From Alkaliflexus imshenetskii DSM 15055 (GTDB lineage Bacteria; Bacteroidota; Bacteroidia; Bacteroidales; Marinilabiliaceae): a stretch of DNA of 64,000 nucleotides. The DNA lies in NCBI RefSeq assembly GCF_000517065.1, contig NZ_KI912105.1, positions 3,373,725-3,437,724 on the forward strand, written 5' to 3'. Under the pieces are notes generated by a model. It was not told where the DNA came from and did no database searches. It saw only the letters and a list, made by a program, of their open reading frames with translations. Each line of letters opens with the position of its first letter. The first letter of the stretch is position 1. Positions 19,209-29,554 of this stretch are shown here, one piece after another. The position numbers and the translations under genes are program-made.

Positions 19209-20396
19209 ATGAATAAGAATTTAATTTATATTATTGGTTTCTTTATTCTTGTGCCTTTTATTTTAAAGGCACAACAAGCCAATGTAAATCTCGATTATAA
19301 TCCGCAAAAAGACACCGAAGGACTTATCCCATTTAGCGCTCCGGTTAATTCACCCGAAGTGCACGACGACCAAACGGTGACTTTTCGCTTGAGGGCTCCT
19401 AATGCCAAAACGGTGGTTTTGCCTCCGGGTGCTATACACACTGCCAATGCTCTGGGTAATCAACCTATACCTTTTACAAAAGGTGATGATGGTGTATGGA
19501 CATTAACCATTGGCCCTTTAAAAACAGATATGTATGCATATCATTTTCATATTGATGGCGTTCAGGTTCCCGACCCAGGTAATACCTATGCAGCGTTTAC
19601 CGCGATGCCTCCATACAGTCAGCTGGTGGTACATGGCAGTGAGCCTGCTTATTACGATGCCAAAAATGTGCCTCATGGCAATGTAACCCGCCATGTTTAT
19701 CGTTCCGATGTGACTAATGGTGAGCGTGAACTATATGTTTACACACCTCCGTGTTATGATGCATCGAAAGCGTATCCGGTTTTATATCTTGTTGGTGGCA
19801 GCGGAGAGCTTCCCTCTAATTGGGTTTATGATGGTAGGGTTAACTTTATTAAGGATAATCTTTTAGCCGAAGGCAAGGTTGTTCCAATGATTATTGCAAT
19901 TCCAAATAATCAGGTTATTCATCGTAACAATCCGCGACATGCAGAGCTTACATTCGATGTTTTTGAAAGAGAGCTTAGAGAGCATGTCATTCCGCTGGTT
20001 GATAAAAGCTATAGCACTATTCAAACACCTAAGGGACGCGCAATTTCAGGTTTGTCCATGGGCGGTCGGCATAGTATGTTTATCGGATTTCGTTCTCTTG
20101 ATCTATTCGCCAATTTTGGAATTCTTAGCGCGGGTGATGAGAATCCTGAGACCACTCTCAAGCATTTTCTTACCGACCCAAAGGTTAACGAAAAAGTGGA
20201 TTATCTGTTTGTAGGTCAAGGTACGATGGAGGCTACGAGTTTTTTTAATCGTCGATGTAAAGCTTTAGGCGACGCCTTAACCAATCACAATATTAAACAC
20301 GAGTACTATGTTGGGGGCCACGGCGGCCACGATTGGGGAACATGGCGCCATCTGCTCTATTACCGTTTCCTTCCAAATCTCTGGAGAGAAAACTAA
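19209..20396 (+). CDS. CE1-type esterase with N-terminal E-set domain, array member 4
   Basis: A 395-residue exported esterase (signal peptide about 1-22). The E-set domain (about 45-150) has the family pattern DDGVWTLTIGPL and HIDGVQVPDPG. The catalytic domain has Ser283 in SGLSMGGR and a C-terminal GGHDWGTWRH. It is the most divergent array member: a Gly-rich GGSGEL replaces the HGGGE of its neighbours near the oxyanion hole. It is the last member, with 21 bases to the following carboxylesterase gene, implying co-transcription. Confidence 0.9.
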   Translation: MNKNLIYIIGFFILVPFILKAQQANVNLDYNPQKDTEGLIPFSAPVNSPEVHDDQTVTFRLRAPNAKTVVLPPGAIHTANALGNQPIPFTKGDDGVWTLTIGPLKTDMYAYHFHIDGVQVPDPGNTYAAFTAMPPYSQLVVHGSEPAYYDAKNVPHGNVTRHVYRSDVTNGERELYVYTPPCYDASKAYPVLYLVGGSGELPSNWVYDGRVNFIKDNLLAEGKVVPMIIAIPNNQVIHRNNPRHAELTFDVFERELREHVIPLVDKSYSTIQTPKGRAISGLSMGGRHSMFIGFRSLDLFANFGILSAGDENPETTLKHFLTDPKVNEKVDYLFVGQGTMEATSFFNRRCKALGDALTNHNIKHEYYVGGHGGHDWGTWRHLLYYRFLPNLWREN

Positions 20397-20417
20397 CCCA
20401 TAAATACATTAAATATT

Positions 20418-21983
20418 ATGCGACGAATCTATTTCACTCTGATTGCATTATTTGCAGTTGTATTAAGTTCTTGTAATCAGCAACCTCCCGGACAGGTAAA
20501 GGTTGAAGGCGGCACAATACAGGGAATTGTGACCGAAGATTTAACTATCTATAAAGGCATTCCCTTTGCCGCACCTCCGGTAGGCGATTTACGCTGGAAA
20601 GCACCTCAGCCTGTGGAAAAATGGGACGGTGTGAAGCTTACTACTGAATATGCGCCCGCGCCCATGCAAGGTGGCAATCCTCCTTCGGGTAAAAGTGAGG
20701 ACTGTCTTTACCTGAATGTATGGACACCGGCAAAATCATCGAAGGAAAAACTACCGGTTTTGGTGTGGATTTATGGCGGTGGGTTTAGCTTTGGGTCTAC
20801 CTCTGAGCCGGTACACAATGGCGAGCATCTGGCCCGAAAAGGGGTGGTGCTTGTAAGTATTGCCTACCGTGTGGGTCAAATTGGCTTTTTAGCCCATCCC
20901 GAGTTAAGTGCTGAAAATCCAAATGGTGTTTCCGGAAATTATGGCTTGCTGGATCAAATTGCGGGTCTGGAGTGGATACAACGCAACATTGCGGCCTTTG
21001 GTGGCGATCCCGACAGGGTAACCATCTTTGGTGAATCGGCCGGAGGTATTTCTGTGAGCATGCTTTGTGCTTCTCCGCTGGCCAAAGGGCTGTTTCACGG
21101 CGCCATTTCTCAAAGCGGTGGTTCTTTTGGACCAACCCGACCAACTACTTATCCTGGAGAAAACATGAAAACCCTTTTGCAAGCTGAACAGGACGGCATT
21201 GAGTACCTCAAAGGATTTGGTCTCTCAACCATTGAAGCGCTTCGTCAGGTTGAGGCTGAGAAGTTAATACCGCAAGGGTGGACGATGCCAGGAAGTTGGC
21301 CCATCGTGGATGGCTACGTTATTCCTGATGATCAATTTAAACTTTACGAAGCGGGCAAGTATAATGATGTGCCGGTTCTTGTTGGTTACAACTCCGATGA
21401 AGGGTTGAGTTTTCCGTCCGGACGCACACCACAGGAGTATATTGACAATGTGAACAGACGCTTTGGCCCTTTTGCCGAAAAGCTTTTGCAAGCCTATCCC
21501 GTAGGCGAAAACTCTGTGCCCCGCAGCGCACGTAACCTTATGCGCGATGCGGCTTTTGGTTGGCCAACATGGGCATGGGCCAGACTTCAGGCTCAGACTG
21601 GAAATTCAGATGTGTTCCTCTACTATTTTGATCAGCATCCGGCTAGAGAAGCAGACTCCCCTCAAGCTGACCACGGCACACCGCACGGGGTGGATGTACC
21701 TTATGTATTTATGCACATCGACCCTTCAAACCCAAATACCACTGAGAGCGATTTGGCAATCTCGGAGATTATGGCAACGTATTGGACCAATTTTGCCAAA
21801 CGTGGCAATCCCAATGGTGATGGCCTTACCTACTGGCCGGTATTTAGGAACGACAATCCGCAGGTGATGTACCTGGGGCCAAATGCCTATCTGGGCTCTG
21901 TGCCCGATGAAGCTTCTCTTTGGGTGATGGATGCCTATTTTGAATGGCGCCGTTCGACTGCAGGAGCTGAATGGGCTGAATAG
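20418..21983 (+). CDS. Type-B carboxylesterase/lipase family lipoprotein
   Basis: A 521-residue lipoprotein (lipobox VLSSC, Cys19) of the carboxylesterase type-B family. It shows the oxyanion-hole motif YGGGF, the signature EDCLYLNVW, the nucleophile elbow FGESAGG (Ser207) and the late His in HGVDVPYVF. Full-length domain, residues about 28-515. In xylan loci such enzymes are thought to remove acetyl or aromatic esters from oligosaccharides. It follows the CE1 array by 21 bases, so a shared transcript is likely. The natural substrate is not deducible. Confidence 0.9.
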   Translation: MRRIYFTLIALFAVVLSSCNQQPPGQVKVEGGTIQGIVTEDLTIYKGIPFAAPPVGDLRWKAPQPVEKWDGVKLTTEYAPAPMQGGNPPSGKSEDCLYLNVWTPAKSSKEKLPVLVWIYGGGFSFGSTSEPVHNGEHLARKGVVLVSIAYRVGQIGFLAHPELSAENPNGVSGNYGLLDQIAGLEWIQRNIAAFGGDPDRVTIFGESAGGISVSMLCASPLAKGLFHGAISQSGGSFGPTRPTTYPGENMKTLLQAEQDGIEYLKGFGLSTIEALRQVEAEKLIPQGWTMPGSWPIVDGYVIPDDQFKLYEAGKYNDVPVLVGYNSDEGLSFPSGRTPQEYIDNVNRRFGPFAEKLLQAYPVGENSVPRSARNLMRDAAFGWPTWAWARLQAQTGNSDVFLYYFDQHPAREADSPQADHGTPHGVDVPYVFMHIDPSNPNTTESDLAISEIMATYWTNFAKRGNPNGDGLTYWPVFRNDNPQVMYLGPNAYLGSVPDEASLWVMDAYFEWRRSTAGAEWAE

Positions 21984-22021
21984 AGCTATTGTTTAAATCT
22001 ATTTAAGCTAGTATTAATTAA

Positions 22022-22078
22022 GCCGGATGAGAACAAACTGTGCAGGCTTGCCTGACAGGCTGAGGGTTTCCATCCGGC
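22022..22078 (+). other. Intergenic stem-loop
   Basis: GCCGGATG (22022-22029) pairs with CATCCGGC (22071-22078), and the perfect inner hairpin CAGGCTTGCCTG (22043-22054) sits between. There is no T run. It ends 16 bases before the start of the next gene, so it could modulate expression of the downstream part of the operon. Confidence 0.45.
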
Positions 22079-22094
22079 CATAACAAAAAATGCG

Positions 22095-22934
22095 ATGAGA
22101 TTAGATATCAGATTCCGGTTGACCATGTTGTACCTGATTTTAAGCACTATGGTTTTTTCACAAAATCCAAATTTCCATATTTATCTATGCTTTGGACAAT
22201 CGAACATGGCGGGTTCAGCTCCTGCCGAAGCACAAGATTCATTGGTTGATTCCCGTTTCCGAATGATGAGTGCCATGGATTGTATGGATAAAGACCGGAA
22301 AAAGGGCAAGTGGTACACGGCCACACCACCAATCAGCGACTGTAATGCAGGTCTTTCGCCGGCAGATTACTTTGGCCGCACGCTTATCGAAAATCTTCCT
22401 GACTCTATAATCGTTGGGGTGATAAATGTGTCGGTGGGGGGTTCTCGTATCGAATTGTTTGATAAAGAGAATTATCAGAGCTACATCGAAACGGCTCCTG
22501 ACTGGATGCTCGGCTGGATTAGAAACTATGGCGGTAATCCTTACGGACGATTGGTTGAGATGGCTAAGTTGGCTCAGAAAGATGGTGTAATCAAAGGCTT
22601 TTTAATGCACCAGGGAGAATCAAACCCAAACGATACACTCTGGACGCAGAAAGTAAAAGGTATATATGACAACTTGCTATCTGATTTGAACTTATGTGCC
22701 GATAACACGCCTTTGCTGGCTGGCGAACTGTTAAGCGCCGAGTTTGCAGGCAAATGTCATCTGTTTAATGCATTTATACACCAATTGCCATGCGTGATAC
22801 CCAATGCACACGTGATTTCTTCCGAAGGGTGTCCGGGAATGAAGGATGGACTTCATTTTACCGCCGAAGGATACCGGATTTTGGGAAAACGGTACGGTGA
22901 GAGGATGCTATCACTGCAAGGTGTCAACAAGTAA
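22095..22934 (+). CDS. CE6-like/sialate-O-acetylesterase-type carbohydrate esterase (SGNH fold)
   Basis: A 279-residue exported esterase (signal peptide about 1-22). The nucleophile lies in CFGQSNMAG (Ser36), the block MHQGESN (about 178-184) is the family oxyanion/Gln-Gly-Glu motif, and DGLHFTAEGY supplies the catalytic Asp-His pair. These are features of CE6 acetylxylan esterases and sialate O-acetylesterases. The xylan context favours acetylxylan esterase activity. It lies between two other esterases in the de-esterification block. Confidence 0.87.
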   Translation: MRLDIRFRLTMLYLILSTMVFSQNPNFHIYLCFGQSNMAGSAPAEAQDSLVDSRFRMMSAMDCMDKDRKKGKWYTATPPISDCNAGLSPADYFGRTLIENLPDSIIVGVINVSVGGSRIELFDKENYQSYIETAPDWMLGWIRNYGGNPYGRLVEMAKLAQKDGVIKGFLMHQGESNPNDTLWTQKVKGIYDNLLSDLNLCADNTPLLAGELLSAEFAGKCHLFNAFIHQLPCVIPNAHVISSEGCPGMKDGLHFTAEGYRILGKRYGERMLSLQGVNK

Positions 22935-23036
22935 AGTCTAGTACGGTTTAGGGTTGGGATGACAAACAACAAGTCACAAACCCTGTTACTAAATATTTAA
23001 GAGTTTTATCCAACCACAAATAAAAAAAATACCCTA

Positions 23037-23951
23037 ATGATGAAGAAAACTTTTATATCTCTTATGGTTCTGATAGTTGCCGGTTTTGGCTTTCAGAGTT
23101 TGCTTTTTGCACAGGATTGTGCCACTCCAAATCCGCTGGGACGTGTTGTGGAGGACGGCGGAACAGGTGCTTATAGTGCAATAATGTACACCGACAGCAC
23201 TCTAAAAACCCACACCATCTTTCGTCCAAAAGATTTGAAGGTGTTTGGAACTGATAACAAATTGCCAATCATAGCATGGGGGAATGGCGCATGTGCCAAC
23301 TCGCCCTGGGAGCATGTCAACTTTTTGTCCGAAGTGGCCTCACATGGTTTCTTGGTAATTGCCATTGGCCCAATGCCGCAGGAGGGAGAACAAGGACGTG
23401 GCCGTTCATACGCTTCTCAGTTGCTAGATGCCATTGATTGGGCTATTGCCCAGAATGGCGACCAGACGAGTCCGTTTTACAATAAGGTGGATGTATCGAA
23501 AATTTCAGTAAGTGGTATGTCGTGCGGTGGATTGCAAACACTTGAGGTTGCTCCCGACCCGCGCATCACAACAGCTGTTGTATGCAACAGCGGCATCATC
23601 GGAAATGCCGGAAGTGGCATGCCAGGTATGCCGGCCTTAACCAAAGATCATCTTGCAAAATTACACTCGCCAACGCTCTATCTGCTTGGTGGTGAGAGTG
23701 ACATAGCTTACAATAACGGAATGGATGATTTTAACAGAATAAACCACGTGCCAATTTTTGTGGCCAATATGGATGTGGGGCATGGTGGTACGTATCGTGA
23801 GCCACATGGCGGTGAGTTTGCCGTTGTGGCAACTGCTTGGTATAAGTGGCAGTTAAAAGGCGACGAGGAAGCCGGAAAAATGTTTACAGGCAACCCTTCT
23901 CAATTGTCGCACTCTCCGGTTTGGACGGTTGACAAGAAGAATATGCCATAA
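23037..23951 (+). CDS. Exported alpha/beta hydrolase, probable esterase
   Basis: A 304-residue exported protein (signal peptide about 1-25, ending LFAQ). An alpha/beta hydrolase core is visible: IIAWGNGACAN near the oxyanion hole, nucleophile elbow SGMSCGG (Ser162), acid Asp likely in GGESDIAY, and His in DVGHGGTYR. It does not match CE1, CE6 or type-B patterns and looks nearer the dienelactone-hydrolase/PETase-like group, so I leave the family open. It ends the esterase block and is followed by the first copy of the ~380 bp repeat. An ester of the xylan decorations is the probable substrate. Confidence 0.8.
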   Translation: MMKKTFISLMVLIVAGFGFQSLLFAQDCATPNPLGRVVEDGGTGAYSAIMYTDSTLKTHTIFRPKDLKVFGTDNKLPIIAWGNGACANSPWEHVNFLSEVASHGFLVIAIGPMPQEGEQGRGRSYASQLLDAIDWAIAQNGDQTSPFYNKVDVSKISVSGMSCGGLQTLEVAPDPRITTAVVCNSGIIGNAGSGMPGMPALTKDHLAKLHSPTLYLLGGESDIAYNNGMDDFNRINHVPIFVANMDVGHGGTYREPHGGEFAVVATAWYKWQLKGDEEAGKMFTGNPSQLSHSPVWTVDKKNMP

Positions 23952-23999
23952 TCTTCTCTAGTGATACATAACTTCAACAATCTTTTAAAAATAGCGATG

Positions 24000-24379
24000 T
24001 GAATTTTCAATTTGGGCGTAAAGATTCATGATTTACGCCCAAATTTCTTTCCCTTCAAGTTACGTAAAGTGTTAATTTTTAGTTTTTTTCTCTATATAAT
24101 TTTTAGATTATGAAGGTAGTATTGATATGCATCGGATTATTTCTTCTAACATTTTACTGAAAACGGATGATGGGTTTCACATTCAGATTATGAACCGGGC
24201 GCTCATACACGAAGGCGTATTTGGGAACGGTTTTTTTGTTAATCAGCTGTTGATTTGGAAGCGCCCATAAATAGTCCATACGAATACCTTAACCATGCCA
24301 TCTTTATCGGCCCCCTTGGGTCCCTGATTTACAGCCGGGTGAAGACCCATATGTGATTATTGGGGTTTATAGGTTGTTA
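24000..24379. repeat. Direct repeat copy 1 (~380 bp)
   Basis: This segment is repeated at 29555-29937 in the same orientation with scattered substitutions and small indels. Both begin with TGAATTTTCAATTTGGGCGT and end near GGGTTTATA. The copies bracket the AT-rich GH3/esterase cassette. On the - strand both can encode GADKDGM(V/I)KVFVWT(I/V)YGRF, but copy 1 has a stop soon after, so this may be a decayed gene. The rest of the 530-base gap (23952-24481) shows nothing recognisable. Confidence 0.85.
24009..24045. terminator. Bidirectional-type hairpin at the start of repeat copy 1
   Basis: AATTTGGGCGTAAA (24009-24022) and TTTACGCCCAAATT (24032-24045) form a perfect 14-bp stem with a 9-base loop. 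The A/T flanks on both sides would suit termination in either direction. Confidence 0.7.
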
Positions 24380-24481
24380 TAATATGCTTGATTAAAAAAT
24401 AGCACGAAATCTATCAGAAAATCTTCGTTTATCATCCGCAAGTTTTTGTGCATCATTTAATTATTCAAAAAAAGTAAGCAA

Positions 24482-27400
24482 ATGCAAAAAAGATTATTCC
24501 TTATCGGCTTGTCGGTTTTTATTGCTGTTGGCCTCATAGCCTTTATGCCGACTTCGTATGATTTTAATAAGCCAATTTACCTTAATACGTCCTATTCTTT
24601 TGAAGAACGGGCTGCTGATTTAGTTTCTCGTCTTACTCTCGAGGAAAAACAAAGTTTACTCGGAAATACAATGGCGCCAATTCCTCGCCTGGGAATAAAC
24701 AAGTACGATGTATGGGGAGAAGCTCTGCATGGTGTTATGGGACGAAACAATAACAGCGGAATGACCGCCACTTCGTTTCCAAATAGTAACGCTATTGGCA
24801 GCACTTGGGATCCTGATTTAATTAGAAGAGAAGCTGAGGTAATAGCCGATGAAGCACGCGGGTTTAACCACGATCTTATTTTTACTTTAACATATTGGTC
24901 GCCTGTAATTGAGCCTGCTCGCGATCCGAGGTGGGGACGCACGGCTGAAACCTTTGGCGAAGATCCATTTCATGTGTCGCAAATCGGTAGTGCTTTTGTA
25001 AGAGGAATGATGGGCGATGATAATAGATATCTTAAAACTGTTCCTTGTGGAAAGCATTATATCGCAAATAATACCGAATTTAACAGACATACCGGTAGCT
25101 CCGATATGGATGACAGAGACATGCGAGAGTTTTATTTAAGACCATACAAGGCTCTTATTCAAAACGATAATCTTCCTTCAATAATGACTGCATATAATGC
25201 CGTGAACGGCGTTCCTGTTTCTGCCAGCAAATTCTTGGTCGATACCATTGCCCGAAGAACATACGGTATGAAGGGATATGTAACGGGCGACTGTGGAGCT
25301 ATTACTGATATTATTACCGGACATAAATATGCTAAGGATGGTCCCGAAGCAACAGCCATGGGATTAATTACCGGTGTTGATTCCGATTGTGGTGGAGAAT
25401 ATCAGAACCACGCACTTACTGCTCTGAAACTAGGATTAATAACCCAAGCTGATATTGACCGTGCTTTAATTAACATGTTTACTATCAGAATGCGTTTAGG
25501 TGAGTTCGACCCTGCACGTAAGGTGCCTTTTGCAGGTATTAAACCTTCGGTAATTAACGACCCTTCGCATAATGCTTTAGCTTTAGAAATTGCCACAAAG
25601 ACGCCGGTGCTTCTTAAAAATGATGTGGTTACATCAATGGGGGCAAAGGCGCTTCCCATACAACCATGTAATATTCGAAAAATTGCCGTTTTAGGTCCTC
25701 AGGCCAACAAAATTGAGTTGGGCGATTATTCCGGCCCGGTAGAAGATTACTATGTAAGCACTCCCTTACAAGGAATAATTAATTATGTAGATGATAATAA
25801 TTTGGGCATTGAAGTGGTGCATGGTGGAGGAGGTAATATTGATCGTAGAAACGATTTTTATTCATTATCAGCCTTTTCAACAATATCTACTAAGGGCGAA
25901 GTAAATCAATACGATGCTACTAAGTTTGATGAGTCGGCTAGTGGTATTATTGCTTCGGAACGGTTTGGAACTAATGCTTTAAGAGGTATTAAGGATGGCG
26001 ACTGGACTGCATATCACAATATTGATGTAACAGAACTGGATTCAATTAGGTTTAACCTCAATGTTGCGTTAAGTGGTGGCTCAATAGAGGTGAGAGTAAA
26101 TTCACCTACGGGTAACATTATTGCATCGCAAAAAGTTGAAAGTGCATCAACAGGTGGTTTTTTTGGAAGCAGAGTTGCTGTTACGTCAAAAATAAACACT
26201 CTAGGTATTGCCGGTCCTCAAAATCTTTATTTTGTTTTCCGCGAGCCACAACCTGAGTCAACCGATCAGGCTACTCTCGATTTGGCTGCTTCTGCCGATG
26301 TTGCTATTATTTTTGTTGGTACTGATCAAACTACCGGAAGGGAAGAGTCCGACAGATTTTCTCTTGCTTTGCCCGGAAACCAGATGAACCTTATTCAATC
26401 TGTGGCAGCAGTTAATCCCAATACAATTGTAGTTATGCAAACCATGGGAATGGTTGAAGTTGAAGAGATAAAGCACAATCCAAATATTCCGGCAATTATT
26501 TATGTTGGTTATAATGGACAGGCTCAGGGAGCTGCCATGGCTAAGGTGTTGTTTGGTGAAGTTAACCCCGGTGGCAAATCTACTGTTACATGGTATAAAT
26601 CGGCTGATGATTTGCCGGATTTTAACGATTATACCTTACGTGGCGGCGATGATAAAAACGGACGTACTTATTGGTATTTCGATAAGGATGTGTCATACGA
26701 GTTTGGGTTTGGATTATCGTACACTACTTTTGAGTATAGTAATTTCAGAATTAATAAAAGCAAAATAACTCCTAACGAAACGGTTACAGTTAGTGTTGAT
26801 GTTAAGAATTCAGGATATGTTGATGGCGATGAGGTTGTTCAAATCTATGTAACTACGCCTGATAGCCATGCATCGTTGCAACGACCCATTAAACGCCTTA
26901 AAGGTTTCGAAAGGGTTACAATTCCTGCCGGGCAGATTAAAACAGTATCGATAGAAATTAATTGCGCCGACCTTTGGTTTTGGGATGAAGTGAATAACAA
27001 ACTGGCTTTTGATAAAGGCAGATATGTTTTTGAAATTGGAGCTTCATCGCGTGACATTAAAGGAACCGTTGAAGCTGTTATGAGCGGTGAGTTTAATGCT
27101 GAGTTAAAAACTGTAGTTGCCACCTCAAACAAAATAGTTCTTCAACCGGGTGAGAATGCAACCACAAGTTTTACGGCTTCTCTTTCCGACGATAGTTTTA
27201 TTGACAATAAAGAATCAACGGTGGAATATAAAAGTAACAATCCGGCTGTTGTAAGTGTTGATGCTTTTGGTAGAATTAAGGCTCTTAAACCCGGTGTGGC
27301 TACTGTTTTTGTGAATGTAACTTATAAAGGAAAAACTGTTACCGATAGTTTTCCGATAAAAGTTATGCCAAATCTTGCACCTGCTGCTATTAGAATTAAC

Positions 27401-28288
27401 GGCAAGTCGATAAAGGGATTTAATGCCAACACTAAGGCTTATAGTTATTTAATGAAAAGCAATGCAAAAGTTCCCGTTATTCAAGCATCTGCAGTTAGTA
27501 AGGATGTAACTGTTGAAATTACACAAGCCACAAGTATCCCGGGAACTGCAATTGTTAACTTTGTAGATTACAACACTTTTGAGAAGAATACATTCTATAT
27601 AAATTTTGATGTAGCTTCTGTAAGTGATGAGTTTAATGGTGCTCAACCGGGTAAACAATGGCAATGGGTAAGAGAGAATAAAGCTAATCATAGCCTTACA
27701 TCGGCACCGGGTTCTCTTACTATAACAGCCGAAAAGGGAGATATCTCGGAGGGTAGTAACAACGCCCGTAACTTGTTGTTGCAAAGTGCAAATAACGATT
27801 GGACAATCGAAACAAAGCTTGTGGCGTCAAGAACTCCATCTCAACCCGAAAATGCTGGGCTTATTGCTTATCAGGACGACGATAATTTTGTGAAGCTTAT
27901 GTTCAGGGCAGTTATTAAAACTTCACGACAAAGAGGCGTTCAGCCCGGCACTATCGACTTGCTTTTCGAAGAAAATGGTATTGCTAAATCTATTGCATCC
28001 TTTAATTTGCCAGAGGAAATAATAGGAGACAACAGTCTGGTGTTACGCCTTTCAAAAGAGGGAAGCACCTATGCAGCCTATTATTCGGTTGATGGTAAGA
28101 ATTTCGGGAAATTGGGTGAGTCTGATATTTTATTGAAGGATATTAAAGTGGGACTTATGGCTTGTGACGGTATTATTACCCAAAGTATGACCAGTACTTT
28201 TTGGTTCGATTCTGATACCACAAAACCGGATACTCCTTTTGATGTTTCGTTCGATTATTTCCGAATTCAAAACAGGGGTATTAAGTAG
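24482..28288 (+). CDS. Giant multidomain GH3 beta-xylosidase/beta-glucosidase
   Basis: A 1268-residue exported GH3 enzyme, about 400 residues longer than the GH3 at 53266. The barrel domain (about 30-335) holds the nucleophile Asp270 in VTGDCGAI. The second GH3 domain is interrupted by a CBM6-like module (about 470-620), then resumes (about 625-720) and is followed by a fibronectin-III-like domain (about 755-840). Then come a BIG_2 Ig-like domain (about 880-960), an unassigned beta-rich stretch, and a concanavalin-like sandwich (about 1050-1262) of the kind normally attached to GH43 xylosidases. Codon use is clearly more AT-rich than in neighbours: 40 of 120 bases are G or C at 25741-25860 against 66 of 120 at 54061-54180 in the other GH3. 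Transfer into this locus is likely. Confidence 0.92.
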   Translation: MQKRLFLIGLSVFIAVGLIAFMPTSYDFNKPIYLNTSYSFEERAADLVSRLTLEEKQSLLGNTMAPIPRLGINKYDVWGEALHGVMGRNNNSGMTATSFPNSNAIGSTWDPDLIRREAEVIADEARGFNHDLIFTLTYWSPVIEPARDPRWGRTAETFGEDPFHVSQIGSAFVRGMMGDDNRYLKTVPCGKHYIANNTEFNRHTGSSDMDDRDMREFYLRPYKALIQNDNLPSIMTAYNAVNGVPVSASKFLVDTIARRTYGMKGYVTGDCGAITDIITGHKYAKDGPEATAMGLITGVDSDCGGEYQNHALTALKLGLITQADIDRALINMFTIRMRLGEFDPARKVPFAGIKPSVINDPSHNALALEIATKTPVLLKNDVVTSMGAKALPIQPCNIRKIAVLGPQANKIELGDYSGPVEDYYVSTPLQGIINYVDDNNLGIEVVHGGGGNIDRRNDFYSLSAFSTISTKGEVNQYDATKFDESASGIIASERFGTNALRGIKDGDWTAYHNIDVTELDSIRFNLNVALSGGSIEVRVNSPTGNIIASQKVESASTGGFFGSRVAVTSKINTLGIAGPQNLYFVFREPQPESTDQATLDLAASADVAIIFVGTDQTTGREESDRFSLALPGNQMNLIQSVAAVNPNTIVVMQTMGMVEVEEIKHNPNIPAIIYVGYNGQAQGAAMAKVLFGEVNPGGKSTVTWYKSADDLPDFNDYTLRGGDDKNGRTYWYFDKDVSYEFGFGLSYTTFEYSNFRINKSKITPNETVTVSVDVKNSGYVDGDEVVQIYVTTPDSHASLQRPIKRLKGFERVTIPAGQIKTVSIEINCADLWFWDEVNNKLAFDKGRYVFEIGASSRDIKGTVEAVMSGEFNAELKTVVATSNKIVLQPGENATTSFTASLSDDSFIDNKESTVEYKSNNPAVVSVDAFGRIKALKPGVATVFVNVTYKGKTVTDSFPIKVMPNLAPAAIRINGKSIKGFNANTKAYSYLMKSNAKVPVIQASAVSKDVTVEITQATSIPGTAIVNFVDYNTFEKNTFYINFDVASVSDEFNGAQPGKQWQWVRENKANHSLTSAPGSLTITAEKGDISEGSNNARNLLLQSANNDWTIETKLVASRTPSQPENAGLIAYQDDDNFVKLMFRAVIKTSRQRGVQPGTIDLLFEENGIAKSIASFNLPEEIIGDNSLVLRLSKEGSTYAAYYSVDGKNFGKLGESDILLKDIKVGLMACDGIITQSMTSTFWFDSDTTKPDTPFDVSFDYFRIQNRGIK

Positions 28289-28521
28289 TATCTCTTTAAG
28301 GACATGACAATTAGTATGTAAGTTTTTTATTATGTTGTTAAGGCTTAATTCTTGTTTGCTTAAATGGTTGAATTATAGGTTTGTAGAATTATTGAGTTTT
28401 AAAACCGATGAAGCAAGCTTTGGTGAATATTTTGACAAACAAGGGTATGACGAGTTATTTAATTTTGATTGATGGACATTTTCTAAGTAATTTTAATTTA
28501 CAATCCTCTAAAATTCTAATA

Positions 28522-29436
28522 ATGAAACAGATGTTTTTTGTTGTTTTATCATTCTTATGCTTGCAGGTTTCTGCCCAGGAATTCTCTAACGCTTGGAAAG
28601 ATGTTAATTATGCAAATGACACTATAAGTTATCATAATATGGATATTTATCTGCCTAAAATAAAGAAAGATAAGTATCCTGTGGTAGTTTATATTTATGG
28701 AAGTGCCTGGCTTTCCAATCGTTCCAAAGGAGACGATTTGGGAACTATCGGTGCTGCCTTGCTAGATGCCGGTTTTGCAGTGGTTATGCCAAATCATCGT
28801 GCAAGTTATAATGCTCTTTTTCCGGCTCAGGTGCATGATATTAAAGCTGTTGTACGATTTCTGAGGGCTAACGCTGACGATTATAGTATCGATACCAACT
28901 TTATTGGTGTTAGTGGTAGTTCTTCGGGAGGTAATTTAGCAGCCATGATGGGGGTTACAGGAGGTGTTACTGATTTTTCGATAGACGACGCTAATGCTAA
29001 TCTTGAAGGCAATGTTGGAGCATACGCTGGTTACAGCAGTTCGGTAGATGCTGTTGTTGCATGGTTTCCGCCTACAAATATGCTAATAATGAATTCTTGT
29101 GGCGGTACCGATATGAATCACGATGATGTTAAGTCGCCGGCTTCGCTATATATTGGTGGTGCAATTCAGGAAAACAAAGCAAAAACTCTTCTGGCTAGTC
29201 CTACATCATATGTAAGCTCGAGCAATCCGCCTTTCTTAATTTTTCATGGTAACAAGGATAGAGTTGTACCTCATTGTCAAAGTGAAATTCTTTATGAGGC
29301 TTTAAAGAAGGCAGATGTTGATGTGGAATTTGTTTTGGTTGAGGGCGGAGGACATGGCCCCGGTGTGCATGTGAAAGAGAATATTGATAAAATGGTGGAG
29401 TTTTTCAATGACAAATTTAAGTCGTTAAACAAATAG
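28522..29436 (+). CDS. Exported BD-FAE-like alpha/beta hydrolase (feruloyl/acetyl esterase)
   Basis: A 304-residue exported esterase. ATG at 28522 is chosen over an earlier in-frame start at 28408 because it gives a classical signal peptide ending VSAQ. The hydrolase fold shows VVVYIYGSAW at the HGG-like oxyanion position, GSSSG (Ser134) as nucleophile elbow, an acid Asp in GNKDRVVP and His in GGGHGPG. This resembles the bacterial feruloyl esterase/acetylesterase group found beside xylanolytic genes. It shares the AT-rich composition of the GH3 upstream and lies with it between the two direct repeats, so the two appear to have arrived together. Confidence 0.85.
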   Translation: MKQMFFVVLSFLCLQVSAQEFSNAWKDVNYANDTISYHNMDIYLPKIKKDKYPVVVYIYGSAWLSNRSKGDDLGTIGAALLDAGFAVVMPNHRASYNALFPAQVHDIKAVVRFLRANADDYSIDTNFIGVSGSSSGGNLAAMMGVTGGVTDFSIDDANANLEGNVGAYAGYSSSVDAVVAWFPPTNMLIMNSCGGTDMNHDDVKSPASLYIGGAIQENKAKTLLASPTSYVSSSNPPFLIFHGNKDRVVPHCQSEILYEALKKADVDVEFVLVEGGGHGPGVHVKENIDKMVEFFNDKFKSLNK

Positions 29437-29554
29437 GGGTTCAATTACATTGATGTACAGAGAAAATTATGGATAATCATAAAAAGTAAGTGTCCGTGCC
29501 GTTTGAGCACTTAAAACGAAGTGTGGATATTTTTCGGACAATAGAAAAGATATA

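Noticed and set aside
28408-28521. Upstream in-frame extension of the cassette esterase
   Set aside because: The added 38 residues would bury a classical signal peptide that begins at 28522.
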